This document shows, piece after piece, positions 1 to 10,553 of a stretch of 64,000 nt of DNA. Position 1 is the first letter of the stretch; every line of letters starts with the position of its first letter. The notes under the pieces are model-generated. The model worked only from the letters and a program-made list of their open reading frames with translations, was not told the origin of the DNA and searched no databases. A program made the translations under genes and the position numbers. This DNA is from Pomphorhynchus laevis (taxonomy: Eukaryota; Acanthocephala; Palaeacanthocephala; Echinorhynchida; Pomphorhynchidae), in the NCBI GenBank assembly GCA_012934845.2, contig WNNJ02002897.1:1-64000 (forward strand), given 5' to 3'.

Positions 1-339
1 TAAATGATATATTATAAATTATATATTATAATATATATTATAAATTATATATTACTGATTATATAATATAAATTACATATTATAATATATTATTAATTAT
101 AAATTAAATATCATAAATTACATAAATTTATATATTATAAAATAAATATACATTTTTAGCTTCTATTAAAATATACATTTCCTTTAAAAATATACATTTC
201 CTTTAAAAATATACATTAAAAAAATCTAGACATCTACTATTGAGATTTAAAAATGTTAATATGATTTGTTATTTGCAATATTCATCAAAATTGATTGACA
301 CTAATATTGATAATATTGACAATAACGGAATATACAAAG
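1..339. other. AT-rich low-complexity DNA
   Basis: Almost only A and T with TATA-type simple sequence over the first 160 bases, then a short direct repeat (aaatatacatttccttta repeated near 170-215). I see no gene here. Confidence 0.7.
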
Positions 340-574
340 TTTAGAACTAATCGAAAATCAATTTCAAACAAATCAACGCAAGTTAGAAGCATTTACATCC
401 GAGTTATTTGATTTACAAAGCCAGACGGACAATTTTCAATATCAACTGCAAAACAATCAAATATTAGTCAAGGCGATTGTTGAAACTGTCAACGAATTGT
501 CGATAAGTAAGATAATGGTTGATACTCTGATCGGAGGACAGAAAAGGCCAATTGATATTGAATACATTGAGCAA
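340..574 (+). CDS. Possible internal exon of an unrecognised coiled-coil protein
   Basis: A frame stays open from about 328 to past 574 and reads as a charged, Gln/Asn/Leu-rich stretch of about 78 residues with a coiled-coil look (for example LELIENQFQTNQRKLEAF). It lacks an early ATG. It is preceded by an AG after a T-rich stretch (338-339) and followed by GT (575-576), so it could be an exon. No domain is recognised. Codon use is less A/T-extreme than its flanks. It may equally be an old repeat remnant. Confidence 0.2.
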
Positions 575-1022
575 GTTAAAACCATAAATATATTAATTTT
601 TTCATTCAGTTATTTCAATATTTACATAATACTGAAATATAACTATCATATAAAATATAATATGAAATATTAAATATAAGTAATATTAAAATTGATATTA
701 ATATAACTATTTATAATATAATATAATTTCAGAACACCAACTACATTTTTGACAAAACGGGCCATCTTTAAAAATACTACATTTTTATTCATTTCAAAGT
801 CATGACTAAATAGTACAAAATTACATCCAAAAAAGTGCTTAACAAGTTTCTGGGTAGCCAGGTGATTATTTTCATTTAAACCAGTAATTAAATTGAAATC
901 ATTTAAACAGTAATTATTATTTACAAAATTAACATTAACTTTAAATTAAATTAACATTATTAAATTTAATTAACATTAAATTTCTAAGGCGAATTAAGGA
1001 ATTAAATTAATTTAAAATTTGA
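575..1022. other. AT-rich intergenic DNA
   Basis: No open frame of note and no recognised repeat apart from short TTAAATTAA-type runs. Confidence 0.6.
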
Positions 1023-1240
1023 AATAGTTGATACTGATTCATTATTGATAAATAATTATTTGAGCTGGATCAAAGTAAAAAATAAATTATTTTTGATATT
1101 TCGCTAACTTCTGTTACCATCTTCAGAAAATTACCTAATTTTCTGAACATGTAATTTTCTGAAGATGCTAACAGAAGTTAGCGAAATATCAATAAAAACT
1201 TTTGTATTTTCTTTGATCCAGCTACAATAATTCTTTAATT
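1023..1240. mobile_element. Fold-back MITE, copy 1
   Basis: Two inverted arms meet near 1150. The left arm reads gagctggatcaaag, then tgatatttcgctaac and catcttcagaaaatta. The right arm returns the same words as reverse complements, ending in ctttgatccagctacaat at about 1214-1231. The outer arm resembles the other copies at 30884 and 36672, which extend further with an attatttatcaataatgg end. The element has no coding capacity. Confidence 0.75.
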
Positions 1241-1551
1241 TAAAATCTTAAATCGCGTTTCTAGCTTTTTGTACGATCGTCAAATAAATGCAACTGTCCA
1301 CGATATAGTTGTCGAAAAATCAAATTTTAATTTTTCGAAGTCAAAATAAAATTTTTATTTTACTTGAAAATTAAAATTCACGTAAAACAATTTATTTATT
1401 ATGAATAATAGATTATATAAGTGGCTATATAACAACTGAAATTAAAGAAATATAAAATTCATTGAAACGAAATAGAAAAGATCGTAATATAAACACATTA
1501 TCCGCTTCGCGGGTTCCTTTAAATAACATAAATCATCGTTCGCAAATATGT
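1241..1551. other. AT-rich DNA without a gene
   Basis: No recognisable coding or repeat signal. Confidence 0.55.
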
Positions 1552-1639
1552 GAGACACAATTTATTTGGATCATTAAATAAAATCGTCTGTAATTTATTT
1601 AATGATTTTATAAAATCATTAAATAAAATCGGTTGTCTC
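1552..1639. repeat. Short inverted repeat
   Basis: gagacacaa at 1552 is mirrored by ttgtctc at 1633, with an inner palindrome (aatgattttataaaatcatt). It lies immediately upstream of the HSP90 fragment and may be a small MITE. Confidence 0.4.
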
Positions 1640-1652
1640 AAATCGCCTCGTA

Positions 1653-2063
1653 TCCGCACGATGCTGTATCGTGACGGGTCAATACGGCTAGTTGGCCAAC
1701 ATGGAACGAATAATAAAGGCACATGCCCAGCGCGACACGAGCACTACGGGCTACATGGTCACGAAGAAGAATTTAAAGATCGACCCCGATCACTCAATTA
1801 TGAAGTGCCTGCACGCTTACGACACGGGCGACAAATCCATGAAGGATTTGGTGGTTCTGCTATTCGAATTGAGTCTGTTGGGGTCCGGCTTCAGTCTGGA
1901 GCACCCGGAGAGCTACTCGGAACGCATCAATCAAATGATTGAGCTCGGGCCCGGGATCGATGTTGATGTTAATGAGCTTCTGAACGGAATGGACGGAATG
2001 GGTAATGCCGCAGCCGTTTCAGCCAACGAGAGCGACGCGACGCGCATGGATGATCTTAACTAA
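1653..2063 (+). pseudogene. HSP90: HSP90 C-terminal fragment (pseudogene)
   Basis: The translation matches the last quarter of cytosolic HSP90: CCIVTGQYG, then [39 protein letters not shown], a GSGFSLEHP block and IDVD. This is the C-terminal dimerisation domain of the chaperone. The frame begins abruptly at 1653, so only about 137 codons survive, with no intron visible. The conserved Trp after QYG is a TAG stop (1689-1691). The family's terminal MEEVD, which docks TPR co-chaperones, is replaced by MDDLN. The linker after DHSI is shortened. Its GC content is much higher than the flanks. A truncated retropseudogene is most likely; a diverged last exon is possible but the in-frame stop argues against it. 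Confidence 0.85.
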
Positions 2064-2477
2064 GATCAAACGTTATGAAATTGTTATTTTGGAAATGCAT
2101 TAATTATTATTTATAATTAAATAAAATATAAAAATTATCAAATAAGTTTATCAAATTTGGAAATAACCAAATCGATTAAATAATAGAAAGACAGCCGTTC
2201 TGTTCGGCAAATGGGGAATCGCTAAGATGAAATCAAGGAACCCGTGTTTGGGTATTATCGCTTTTATATCTTTTAAAACAATCCATCGTCTATTAAACAC
2301 CGTTGCTCAAAAATAGCAATTAATTCTACTTGATTTCTAATCAGCTTGCTGTACAGTAAAATGTTAACTCTGACTCGCATATCAAAAAAAAATTAATTTA
2401 AGATTAAATTTTTCTTAATTTAAAGTTTTTAGTTTTTTAAATTTGAAAATTTTATTTAATAATAATTTAGAAAAACT
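2064..2477. other. AT-rich intergenic DNA
   Basis: No gene or repeat recognised. Confidence 0.55.
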
Positions 2478-3220
2478 TACAAAATGTGTGCAAACTGCAC
2501 GCTTACATGACCACTAACAAAAAAGAACAGCAAAAGTCACATATTAATTAGTTAATTGTTGAAATGGAATTGGATTTGGCGTTTAAAGCACTGCATTGAT
2601 GTTGATTGGAAGATATGAATGGGCAGATGATTCCACGAGGATCAGTCACAAGGAAGGAGCGGAAGCCAAGAGAGGTAGAGTAGTTTGTGACACGTAAAAG
2701 AAGGGAATCACGGGAACGCAAAGAACAGTAATCAGGACGAGAATTGTCGAGAAAAGGTAGGTTGATAAATGAAGGAATATGAAAAGTTACAAGGCGGAAA
2801 GCAACGAGAAGAGGAATTTGATTACGAGAATAAATGGTAGGCAAATCGATTGAAGCAAGATAACGAGATGTATGATCAAAACGACAAAGACAGAGAATAA
2901 CTCGGACGGCTGCGTTTACGATACGTTGTAATGGAATAAGAGTGGATTTAGGTTAGTTGGGAAATAGACTAAGACAGTAATCAAGTCTTGGGAAAATGAG
3001 ACAATAATCGAGTCTAGAAAAAAGGAGAGAAGATATGAGAGTCATACAAGAAGGAAAATCGATCAATCTACGAATTTGACGGAGGTTGCGGAGTATCAAG
3101 GTAGATGAGCGTACTTTATCTTTAAATAAAGGTTTAAGTGATAGTCTGTTGTTGAAATGGAAGCCTAGGAAAACGAGATTGTTAACGGTTAGAAGAATTG
3201 TAGAATTTGGCGTGTACATT
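2478..3220 (-). mobile_element. L2-type LINE, 3' fragment
   Basis: On the minus strand two frames (about 3220-2953 and 2844-2548) encode the end of the ORF2 protein: NLVFLGFHFNNRLSLKP, IRRLIDF, then RNQIPLLVAFRLVTF and SFINLPFLD. The same words occur in the copies at 8-10 kb and 31-34 kb. The 3' end shows the family hairpin (gtgtgcaaactgcacgc in reverse complement, near 2485-2515). It is 5'-truncated and carries at least two frame interruptions. No RT catalytic motif remains. Confidence 0.85.
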
Positions 3221-3674
3221 TGATATATAGACAATATCAAATAAAGAAGATATATAATATCTTCTTTGTATAATTCATAATAAATATGTTATGAATCAAA
3301 TATAATACATTATGAATCATAAATATATTATAAATATTAAGGATATAAATTACCATAAATTAAAATTTAAAATACACCGGATAGATTACAGTGCGTCAAT
3401 ATATCGAGAATGCAATAGTAAAAAAGTTTTGAAGCCTACGAAAAGAGTAATCTAACAAAACACAAAAATGACTTTAATGTTTTAATTTTGCCAGTTAATC
3501 AGCGCTTTATCTATAAGTATAGTTAGACGCCGTGGGGATATCCTGGCCTACCCGATTTCTGTTATTTTTATATTTTTCATATTTTAAAAGTGCACATCGC
3601 TAAATATTAATAACAAATTTACAACTTATATATATAAAGATGCAAGACCGCATTGCCGTTGATGCTGAATAAGA
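3221..3674. other. Intergenic DNA downstream of DBR1
   Basis: AT-rich with no open frame. It would hold the DBR1 3' UTR; no unambiguous polyadenylation signal was picked out. Confidence 0.5.
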
Positions 3675-5291
3675 CTATACGTTCGTACGAACGCCGCTAA
3701 AGTTATTAGGAAACTTTCCCTGTGGCTGTCTAGGTAGTTGTTGTTGCTGCTGCAGATGGTGGTGAAATTCGGGTCTCAGTGAATTACGATGTCGATCATT
3801 TCGATTATAGGGACTAGACTTGAAGTTTCTCTGTCGCCTTCCCCGTCTGAAATTGTATGGTCTTTCTACGTTTCGTGCAAAACCATTGACAGCTGTTGAT
3901 GACTTTTCTTCACTATCAATCGATTGGGATCCGTCTACAACACTTTTGGAACTAGCGGCAGAAATCATTACCTCGTCGTGATGTTCAGGTTTATCAACGA
4001 CACTGGCACTGCTGGTGGAGGTTGTGGTATTGGTGGTTGGGCTGGCTTTACAGTCATTAGTAGAAGTTTCCGTCACTTCCTCGTCGTCAAATATTTCACC
4101 ATCTTCCAACTCCTCGGGATCAACTAGTCTGTGATTGCTTTGTCGATAAATAACTTCAATTGGGTCTCTAATATCAAGCATTTGGCAAATTAGCAATGTT
4201 TGAGGGTTTCTGTATGCATAATATGGTGTGTATTTAGAGCATTTTAGCTTAACTGGTGCAGTTTGCACGAATGTATTCTCCGCCGAAGGTACATGAAGCA
4301 AACCACCAAAATCTTCGAGGACACTCTGTAACTCCTGGCGACTAGGTTTAAAATTGAAACGCTCGTGACGAGTGGGACCGGGCATGTAAACATTTCCAGC
4401 CGATGTTGACATCAAATGATCTGTTGATCTTAGTACACACAACCATTCGGGATCTAGGCAAAGTCCGTCTCCAAATAAGGATTCATTAATCGGGTCAATA
4501 TCAATAATCTGCATGAATTCTCGTCTAGGGCAACACTTATCAAGTGCAAGGAAATTGGTAAAATGCTCGTTGTCGTGTTGAATTTTAGCTGCGAATTTGC
4601 AGTGATGGTGGGCACTGAACCAGTATCGGGGCTTTAGAGCCTGGAGTAGCTCTGCAGTATACGGGTTACCTAATTTACCACTGTAAATATCGTTACTTAA
4701 AAATGGCTTCTTTCTCAAAAGTTCTGATTGGTCTCCGCACCGGTAAATGCCTTGTGGCCAGTCATGAGACAAGATGATATCGAAAGGACGGCTGTCGCGC
4801 AACTGCATTAATCTAAATATTTCCAGATTCCTGACATGATAAACACTTCTCATTGAATTTCTATCGAATGGTGGGTGTTCGTGATGACCCCGCATGTAAT
4901 CCGAACTATGATAAATACCGCTTAGACCGGCAATGCGTAACCCTCTAAAATTAAGAACATTAGCATAGCCGAGATAGTAAATGTTTGGAGCCAGCCAACC
5001 ACCGTACGGTAGCTCCGACATATAGTTAGAGCATTCGTGGTTTCCACCGACAAGCAGTGTCAGCACCGGTGCTTTACTCCTACCGCTATAGTATTTCCAA
5101 AAGGTTTTCATTTCAGCGTACTTTGCCGGGGTTGACATTGAACTCATATCCTGTTCATTTCTAACAGCTTGAAAATCTCCATTTATAAGAACCAGATCGA
5201 TTTTAATTGATCTGCGACTCTCAATTGAATTTATCAGTTCGTAAATTAAGTCCAATTCCCCGTGGGAACATCCTACTACGGCTATTTTCAT
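3675..5291 (-). CDS. DBR1: RNA lariat debranching enzyme
   Basis: The 538-residue product matches DBR1, the nuclear metallophosphoesterase that hydrolyses the 2'-5' bond of excised intron lariats. The start was placed at 5291 because the conserved N-terminus MKIAVVGCSHGELD begins there; 24 upstream in-frame codons look like leader. Metal-site motifs are present in order: C8/H10 in GCSHG, D39 in NGDFQ, N84/H85 in GGNHE, His in ILSHDWPQG (about residue 175) and SAHHHCKF (about residue 228). The family DBR1 C-terminal domain follows (LLHVPSAENTF, CSKYTPYYAYRNP). The tail from about residue 410 is acidic, then Ser/Thr-rich, then Arg/Gln-rich, and looks disordered. No intron interrupts the frame. 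It appears intact and functional. A 152-bp satellite lies about 400 bp upstream of its start. Confidence 0.95.
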   Translation of the reverse strand: MKIAVVGCSHGELDLIYELINSIESRRSIKIDLVLINGDFQAVRNEQDMSSMSTPAKYAEMKTFWKYYSGRSKAPVLTLLVGGNHECSNYMSELPYGGWLAPNIYYLGYANVLNFRGLRIAGLSGIYHSSDYMRGHHEHPPFDRNSMRSVYHVRNLEIFRLMQLRDSRPFDIILSHDWPQGIYRCGDQSELLRKKPFLSNDIYSGKLGNPYTAELLQALKPRYWFSAHHHCKFAAKIQHDNEHFTNFLALDKCCPRREFMQIIDIDPINESLFGDGLCLDPEWLCVLRSTDHLMSTSAGNVYMPGPTRHERFNFKPSRQELQSVLEDFGGLLHVPSAENTFVQTAPVKLKCSKYTPYYAYRNPQTLLICQMLDIRDPIEVIYRQSNHRLVDPEELEDGEIFDDEEVTETSTNDCKASPTTNTTTSTSSASVVDKPEHHDEVMISAASSKSVVDGSQSIDSEEKSSTAVNGFARNVERPYNFRRGRRQRNFKSSPYNRNDRHRNSLRPEFHHHLQQQQQLPRQPQGKFPNNFSGVRTNV

Positions 5292-5710
5292 TTTTGACGT
5301 GTGAACTCTAAAATCAGCAAAAGTTAAAATACAATATTGTTTTACCACTTTAGCCTTGCACAAATGGTATGATGCACTTACTGTTTATAATATATGGTAC
5401 AAACGACAAATTGAAGCTGTTCAACTGTTCAGAATAGTCGGGGTAAAATCTGCAGTAAAAACTAGTCAATGGAAAATCTGTAATATACAACAACAAAAAA
5501 CAGTTTATTACTAAAATCGACAATGTATAGAAGAAATGCAGCAGCGAGAAGTTTGCGCATGTGTTACTGAACACAATGTACAATGAACACTACAGAAGAA
5601 ACGTAAAGCAAAAACATGATTAATTCGGTATCTTCAAAGCTTTGCATAAAATGCAGTAAAGTAGCTATACACGTAATCGACACGAAAGAATTTAGAAACA
5701 AAATTGTCAT
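5292..5710. other. Upstream region of DBR1
   Basis: AT-rich and non-coding. The promoter should lie here, but I see no diagnostic element. Confidence 0.5.
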
Positions 5711-6432
5711 AAATCGTAATTACGCAAAATATAATTATTTAAAATGTAAAAAAATCCATCAAATACAAATATAACGGAAATAAAATATAATTATACAAAT
5801 TAGTGATGAGGAAAAATGTAAAATTAATTTCATGAATTCAAGAAGATATAATTTGAGATATAAAATCGTAATTACGCAAAATATAATTATGTAAAATGTA
5901 AAAAAATCCATCAAATACAAATATAACGGAAATAAAATATAATTATACAAATTAGTGATGAGGAAAAATGTAAAATTAATTTCATGAATTCAAGAAGATA
6001 TAATTTGAGATATAAAATCGTAATTACGCAAAATATAATTATGTAAAATGTAAAAAAATCCATCAAATACAAATATAACGGGAATAAAATATAATTATAC
6101 AAATTAGTGATGAGGAAAAATGTAAAATTCATTTCATGAATTCAAGAAGATATAATTTGAGATATAAAATCGTAATTACGCAAAATATAATTATGTAAAA
6201 TGTAAAAAAATCCATCAAATACAAATATAACGGGAATAAAATATAATTATACAAATTAGTGATGAGGAAAAATGTAAAATTCATTTCATGAATTCAAGAA
6301 GATGTAATTTGAGATATAAAATCGTAATTAAACAAAATATAATTATGTAAAATGTAAAAAAAATCTATCAAATACAAATATAACGGGAATAAAATATAAT
6401 TATACAAATTAGTGATGAGGAAAAATGTAAAA
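5711..6432. repeat. 152-bp tandem repeat (satellite), about 4.7 units
   Basis: The word aaatcgtaattacgcaaa recurs at 5711, 5863, 6015, 6167 and 6319 (last variant slightly changed), an exact 152-bp period. Units differ by only a few bases; the last stops at about 6432. Short open frames inside are repeat artefacts. Confidence 0.95.
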
Positions 6433-6825
6433 ACATTGACAAAATTATGGAAATCATTTAGATAATAAAACACTCGATATTGCGAAAACTAATTTTCAGT
6501 ACCTTCGTGACTATTTTCGAAAGAATAAACATAACCTCGACAATCTAAAAGAACATTGAGTGTGCAAACGCATTTTGCACAGTGTGCAAACGGGTACTTC
6601 AGAAACTCAAAATACTAAAGTTAAACGCAGAAAGTTTGAAATACTACAGTTGTTATGAATGATAATTATGTTGAAAAGGGACAACCTAAATAATTAATTA
6701 AATTCACCAACAATAAACTTTGATTATGAAAAAATGGTGTGAAAATCATAATACATTATATTGAATATTTAAAACATTAATGTAAAAATTTAAATATTAC
6801 TCTTTACTGAAAACTTTCAAAGATG
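6433..6825. other. AT-rich intergenic DNA
   Basis: No gene or repeat recognised. Confidence 0.5.
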
Positions 6826-7055
6826 CAAGTAAATAATACACTTTGTATTAGAATTAGATATCAGATAATCAAATTTCATCAAAGAAATACGCCATTATCA
6901 TTATTCGACACTGCCGCTATGTTGAGTCGAAGAATATGGGCACAAACCTGATAAATATAGAGGTTACTCCTGGTGACCTATAGTCCATATTCCGATACAT
7001 TTTTGTTATTTATAAGTCAATTCATATAATTGAATTTTATTTTAAATTTTGACTT
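6826..7055 (+). mobile_element. Penelope-like element 3' region, copy A (degenerate)
   Basis: It starts with the same words that follow the RT gene at 16427 (aataatac.ctttg.attagaa). The structured core at 6909-6980 is changed: GTC replaces GTA at the presumed site, CTGGTGA replaces CTGATGA, and ACAAA replaces GAAA. The inverted arm ctatgtt/aaatatag still pairs with a G-U. It is an old, 5'-truncated copy. Confidence 0.6.
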
Positions 7056-7427
7056 TATAAAAATATAAATTATATAAAATCTTAAGAGGATCTCAAATTG
7101 TCTCGTTATTAATATGATCTCAAATAGGGTCTTATTACTTTACGGCCAATTTTGTTGCTTCCAATATGGATAAATGGATAAGATTAAGTTGACTATTGAG
7201 TGTTACATATATAGATCATCACGTTGCCATTACTACTCTGTCATTAGTCACGTTGTTCCATTTGCGAATAACATGTTTAATATAAATTTTTTATTGATTT
7301 AATAAAGAAAAGCTTATTCTAGAAATCCTAGATAATAAACATTAGACATTATGTCACAATGTCATGTACATTAAGGGCCCATACATCTTTCTATATACAG
7401 AATATAAGATACAGAATAATGCGTCGC
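7056..7427. other. Intergenic DNA
   Basis: No gene recognised. Confidence 0.5.
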
Positions 7428-7550
7428 TATATGCGATCAATTATTAAACGGATTAGCAGGAATCCGTTTAACGATTCTTGAAAACGAATCGTGCCACGAA
7501 CTACAAATTAATTCCATGGTTTCTAATAATTATCAACGGAGGAAATACGT
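7428..7550 (+). repeat. Two-hairpin repeat, copy 1
   Basis: Two perfect hairpins stand side by side: aaacggatt/aatccgttt and cgattc/gaatcg. They are followed by a conserved block (cgaactacaaattaattcc, atggtttctaataattatc). A weaker relative occupies 12698-12830. Both lie next to Penelope-type 3' copies, so they may be part of a longer or composite element. Confidence 0.55.
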
Positions 7551-7860
7551 CATTAGCAGGAATTTACGTAATTTAATAAGAGGAAATATGTAATTAGCAT
7601 GCATTTGGCCCCGCTGCTATGTTGGGTTAAGGAAAATGGGCCGAAACCTGATAACATAATAGCTCCTTTTGATGACCTCCAATCCTTGTTTGAACACATC
7701 GTCTGTTATTTATTAGTCAATTCATAAAAATTGACTTTTATTTTAAATTTCAATTTTAAATTTTAATTCGATATAATAATAAATTGTATAAAATTTTATA
7801 ATTATTTATTATTCATCTTTATTTTTATTCATATCGTATAAAATACGTAGACTCCGTTAT
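7551..7860 (+). mobile_element. Penelope-like element 3' region, copy B
   Basis: The core at 7607-7680 contains ggccc, ctgctatgtt, aaggaa, gggcc-gaaacctgataacata, ctcctt and TTGATGA. The 3' end is the family terminus (aaatacgtagactccgtta at about 7841). Relative to other copies the pair gaggaa/ttcctc is aaggaa/tcctt, a compensatory change. Confidence 0.7.
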
Positions 7861-8049
7861 GAAATATGATTATTGAAGTACGCATCGGATAAGGGTTCAA
7901 TAACATGGCTTACTTCGCGACCTACACAGTTATTTAAAAGTAATAAAATGCATGTGATAAGGCATCGAAATGCATATTTGGTAAATATTTCATCGTCAGT
8001 TATATACTCGTTTGTCAAACTGAGGGCATTGGGGCAGTAAAGTACAACA
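7861..8049. other. Unassigned DNA between repeats
   Basis: No coding or repeat match within the window. Confidence 0.4.
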
Positions 8050-9862
8050 TGCCTTTCAAGCCTCACCCACAACGTCGCTTGCACCGTCCCCCATGGTTTA
8101 ACATCCAATGCATAACCTCAAAGCGTCGACTCCGTCATGATTTTCGAGTCTATCACCGCTCTCTCAGACGTGATTTCCGCTCGAACACGCAATCTTTCCG
8201 TGATTCCTAACTTTATCTTTGCCGATATCTCAACTACTACGTATCAAATACAACTCCATCTGGCAGCATAAATTCATCACTTTATTCAACTCTAAGACTC
8301 TCTATCATACTTTTAACTCAATCCCTACTTTTTCCTCTTCACCGTGCAACATCAATGCCAATGATTATTCATCATTTCTCCAGACTAAAGTATCCACGTT
8401 GCTCTCTCTCACCCCGGTCTCTATCCTATCCCACTCTGTACCGCCTAGCCTAATTTTCCCGGAACTCTATCATTAGCCCTCTTTCACCAACCAGTCTCAT
8501 CTGTCCTCATGTCCTTGCCCAACCAAACCTCACCTGCCGATCCCCTGCCTACCAACATACTTAAATCCACATGCTCATCGATATCCCCTTTTCTCACAAC
8601 CTTGTTTAACTCGTCCATCCGCAGTAGTATCTTCCCTTCACACTGGAAATCCGCAATCGTTCGTCCCCTCCTTAAGAAACAATCGCTCAACCCTTCCCTT
8701 CTTTCTAGCTATCGCCCCATTTCACTACTCCCTACTCTTTCTAAGCTCTTAGAACGCTCATATTAATATAGATCAACGCTTATCTTTTCTCATCCAATCT
8801 GTACCATCATTTTCAATCCGCTTTCCGCTCTAATAACTCCACAGAAATCGCCCGCATGAAAGTTTACAACGACTTACTCATTTCTCGAGACAAGGCTCTA
8901 TATAGTGTTCTCATCTCCCTCGACCTCTCCTCCGCCTTCGACATTGTCGACCACTCCGTCCTCCTTTCTCGCCTTCGTTATGATTACGGCTTTTCTTCCT
9001 CCTCCGAAGCATGGTTTGTCCCGACAAGTCCAAAATAATGTGGATTCAATCTCCAATCTCCATCTCGTTCTAAACTCGGACCAGTCCAAAATAATGTGCA
9101 TCCTTCCCCGTGAAGCAAACATATCTCCTCCTACTGTATCCTTTACCTCATCGATCATCCCCATAGTACACAATCTCACTTTCTTAGGCTTCCATTTCGA
9201 TGATCACCTTTCCCTTAAACCCTTCGTCCGTGAAAAGGTCCGCTCGTCTAACTTAATTATCCGTGACATATGCTGTATCCGCCTCCTTATCGACTTCCAT
9301 TCTTGTGTGTATCTTCTTTCATCCCTTCTTTTCCCTAAAATCGATTATTGCTTTAGTCTTTTCGCCAATTCTCTAGAATCCATCATCCTACCCTTACAAC
9401 GAATAATCAACTCCGCCTTTCGAGTGCTCTTTCGTCTCCGTCGCTTCGACCACACATCCACATATCTTGCCCAACTCTCCTGGCCTACCATCCACATCCG
9501 CATCAAACTCCGCCTTCTTCTCGTAACTTTTCGTCTCATCGCTGTCGGCTCCCCATCCTTTATCAGCCTTCCTTTCTTAGACGACACTGGCCCTACCTTG
9601 CTATCGCTGCGTTCCCGTCATACCATCTTACTCAACGTTCCCAATTACTCCAACAACTACGGTCTCCGATCCTTCCTCGTTGCCGCCCCACTCGCCCGGA
9701 ATCAACTCACTCTCGACATCCGCCGCGCTCCCTCCTTTATCACATTCAAACACCTCATCCGTTCACACCTTCTCGACACATGGTTTAGATTTTTGTTTTG
9801 TTGTGGCCATGTAAGCGTGCGCTGGCACGCATTTACCACGTTAAATGATTCTTTTTAAAACA
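8050..9862 (+). mobile_element. L2-type LINE, internally deleted copy
   Basis: This matches the ORF2 of the copy at 31.6-34.5 kb from just after the endonuclease domain to the 3' end. Recognisable parts: SLPNQTSPADPLPTN (8509), the YRPISLLPTLSKLLER finger block (about 8710), SLDLSSAFDIVDHSVLL (motif A, about 8920), then a jump at about 9015 that removes the GVPQGS and YADD region, then NLHLVLNSDQSKIM, FLGFHFDDHLSLKP and the C-terminal SFRSFLVAAP-type block to 9790. The 3' hairpin gcgtgc-gctg-gcacgc lies at 9815-9830. It has several other frame breaks and cannot encode a polymerase. Confidence 0.9.
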
Positions 9863-9974
9863 TGGTAACAGTTTTATTAGTATGTTAGCTAGATAACATC
9901 TGCAATATGGTTTCGCTGGAACCTGTATTACAACTAAGGAGCCGGTGTCACTATTATACTATTTCGTGAGTTAG
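9863..9974. other. Unassigned spacer
   Basis: No recognisable signal. Confidence 0.4.
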
Positions 9975-10450
9975 AGACTGTTGTGGTCAAACCTATTGCT
10001 TATATTTCAACACTCAATTAAATTCAGTACTATTCCCTCTGACTGGAGAAAATCTATTATCAGACCATTATTTAATAATTGGCAACCGATACCTTGTCTC
10101 TAGTTGCAGACCAATAAGTCTTACATGCATAGCCTGTGAAGTGATGAAGCGCGTTGTTACGTGGTGTTTATCACATCACCTCGATTGTAATAGCATTCTC
10201 CGCAACAACCAACACGGATTTAGACAGGGTCATTCTACAGTAACAAATATAATTACTACTAATAATAGTTGGACTGCCGCAAGGTAGCAAACTTAAATAT
10301 TGATGTCATTTTCTTCGGTTTGTCAAAGACGATCGATGTAACAACCAAAACTGTATCGAAAACTATCGATGTAGACATCATTGTATCTAATGACCTCAAA
10401 TCACGTGGTCACGTTAGTTTCACTTCAAGCATGTGTCTTCGTCTACTAGG

Positions 10451-10516
10451 TATGCTGCGTAGTTCCCTCGGTACTCTTGACGCTAAATGCGTCAAGTGTA
10501 CCGAGGGAACAGCATA
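10451..10516. repeat. Palindrome (snap-back) inside LINE sequence
   Basis: The 22-bp arms gttccctcggtac/gtaccgagggaac run 10462-10483 and 10489-10510 with a 5-base loop (taaat) and one mismatch. tatgct/agcata extends the pairing outside. The left arm is genuine LINE coding sequence (LRSSLGTLDA), so the right arm is its inverted duplication. Confidence 0.85.
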
Positions 10517-10518
10517 TT

Positions 10519-10553
10519 AGTAGCAGCTAATTCAAGGTGAATTAGCTGCTACT
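10519..10553. repeat. Second adjacent palindrome
   Basis: Perfect 15-bp arms (agtagcagctaattc and its reverse complement) flank the 5-base loop aaggt. Confidence 0.9.

Noticed and set aside
1-160. Telomeric or centromeric repeat
   Set aside because: Only irregular TA-rich sequence; no telomere hexamer or regular period.
5759-6132. Hydrophobic open frames within the satellite
   Set aside because: They are repeats of one another, follow the 152-bp period and have no start context or homology.
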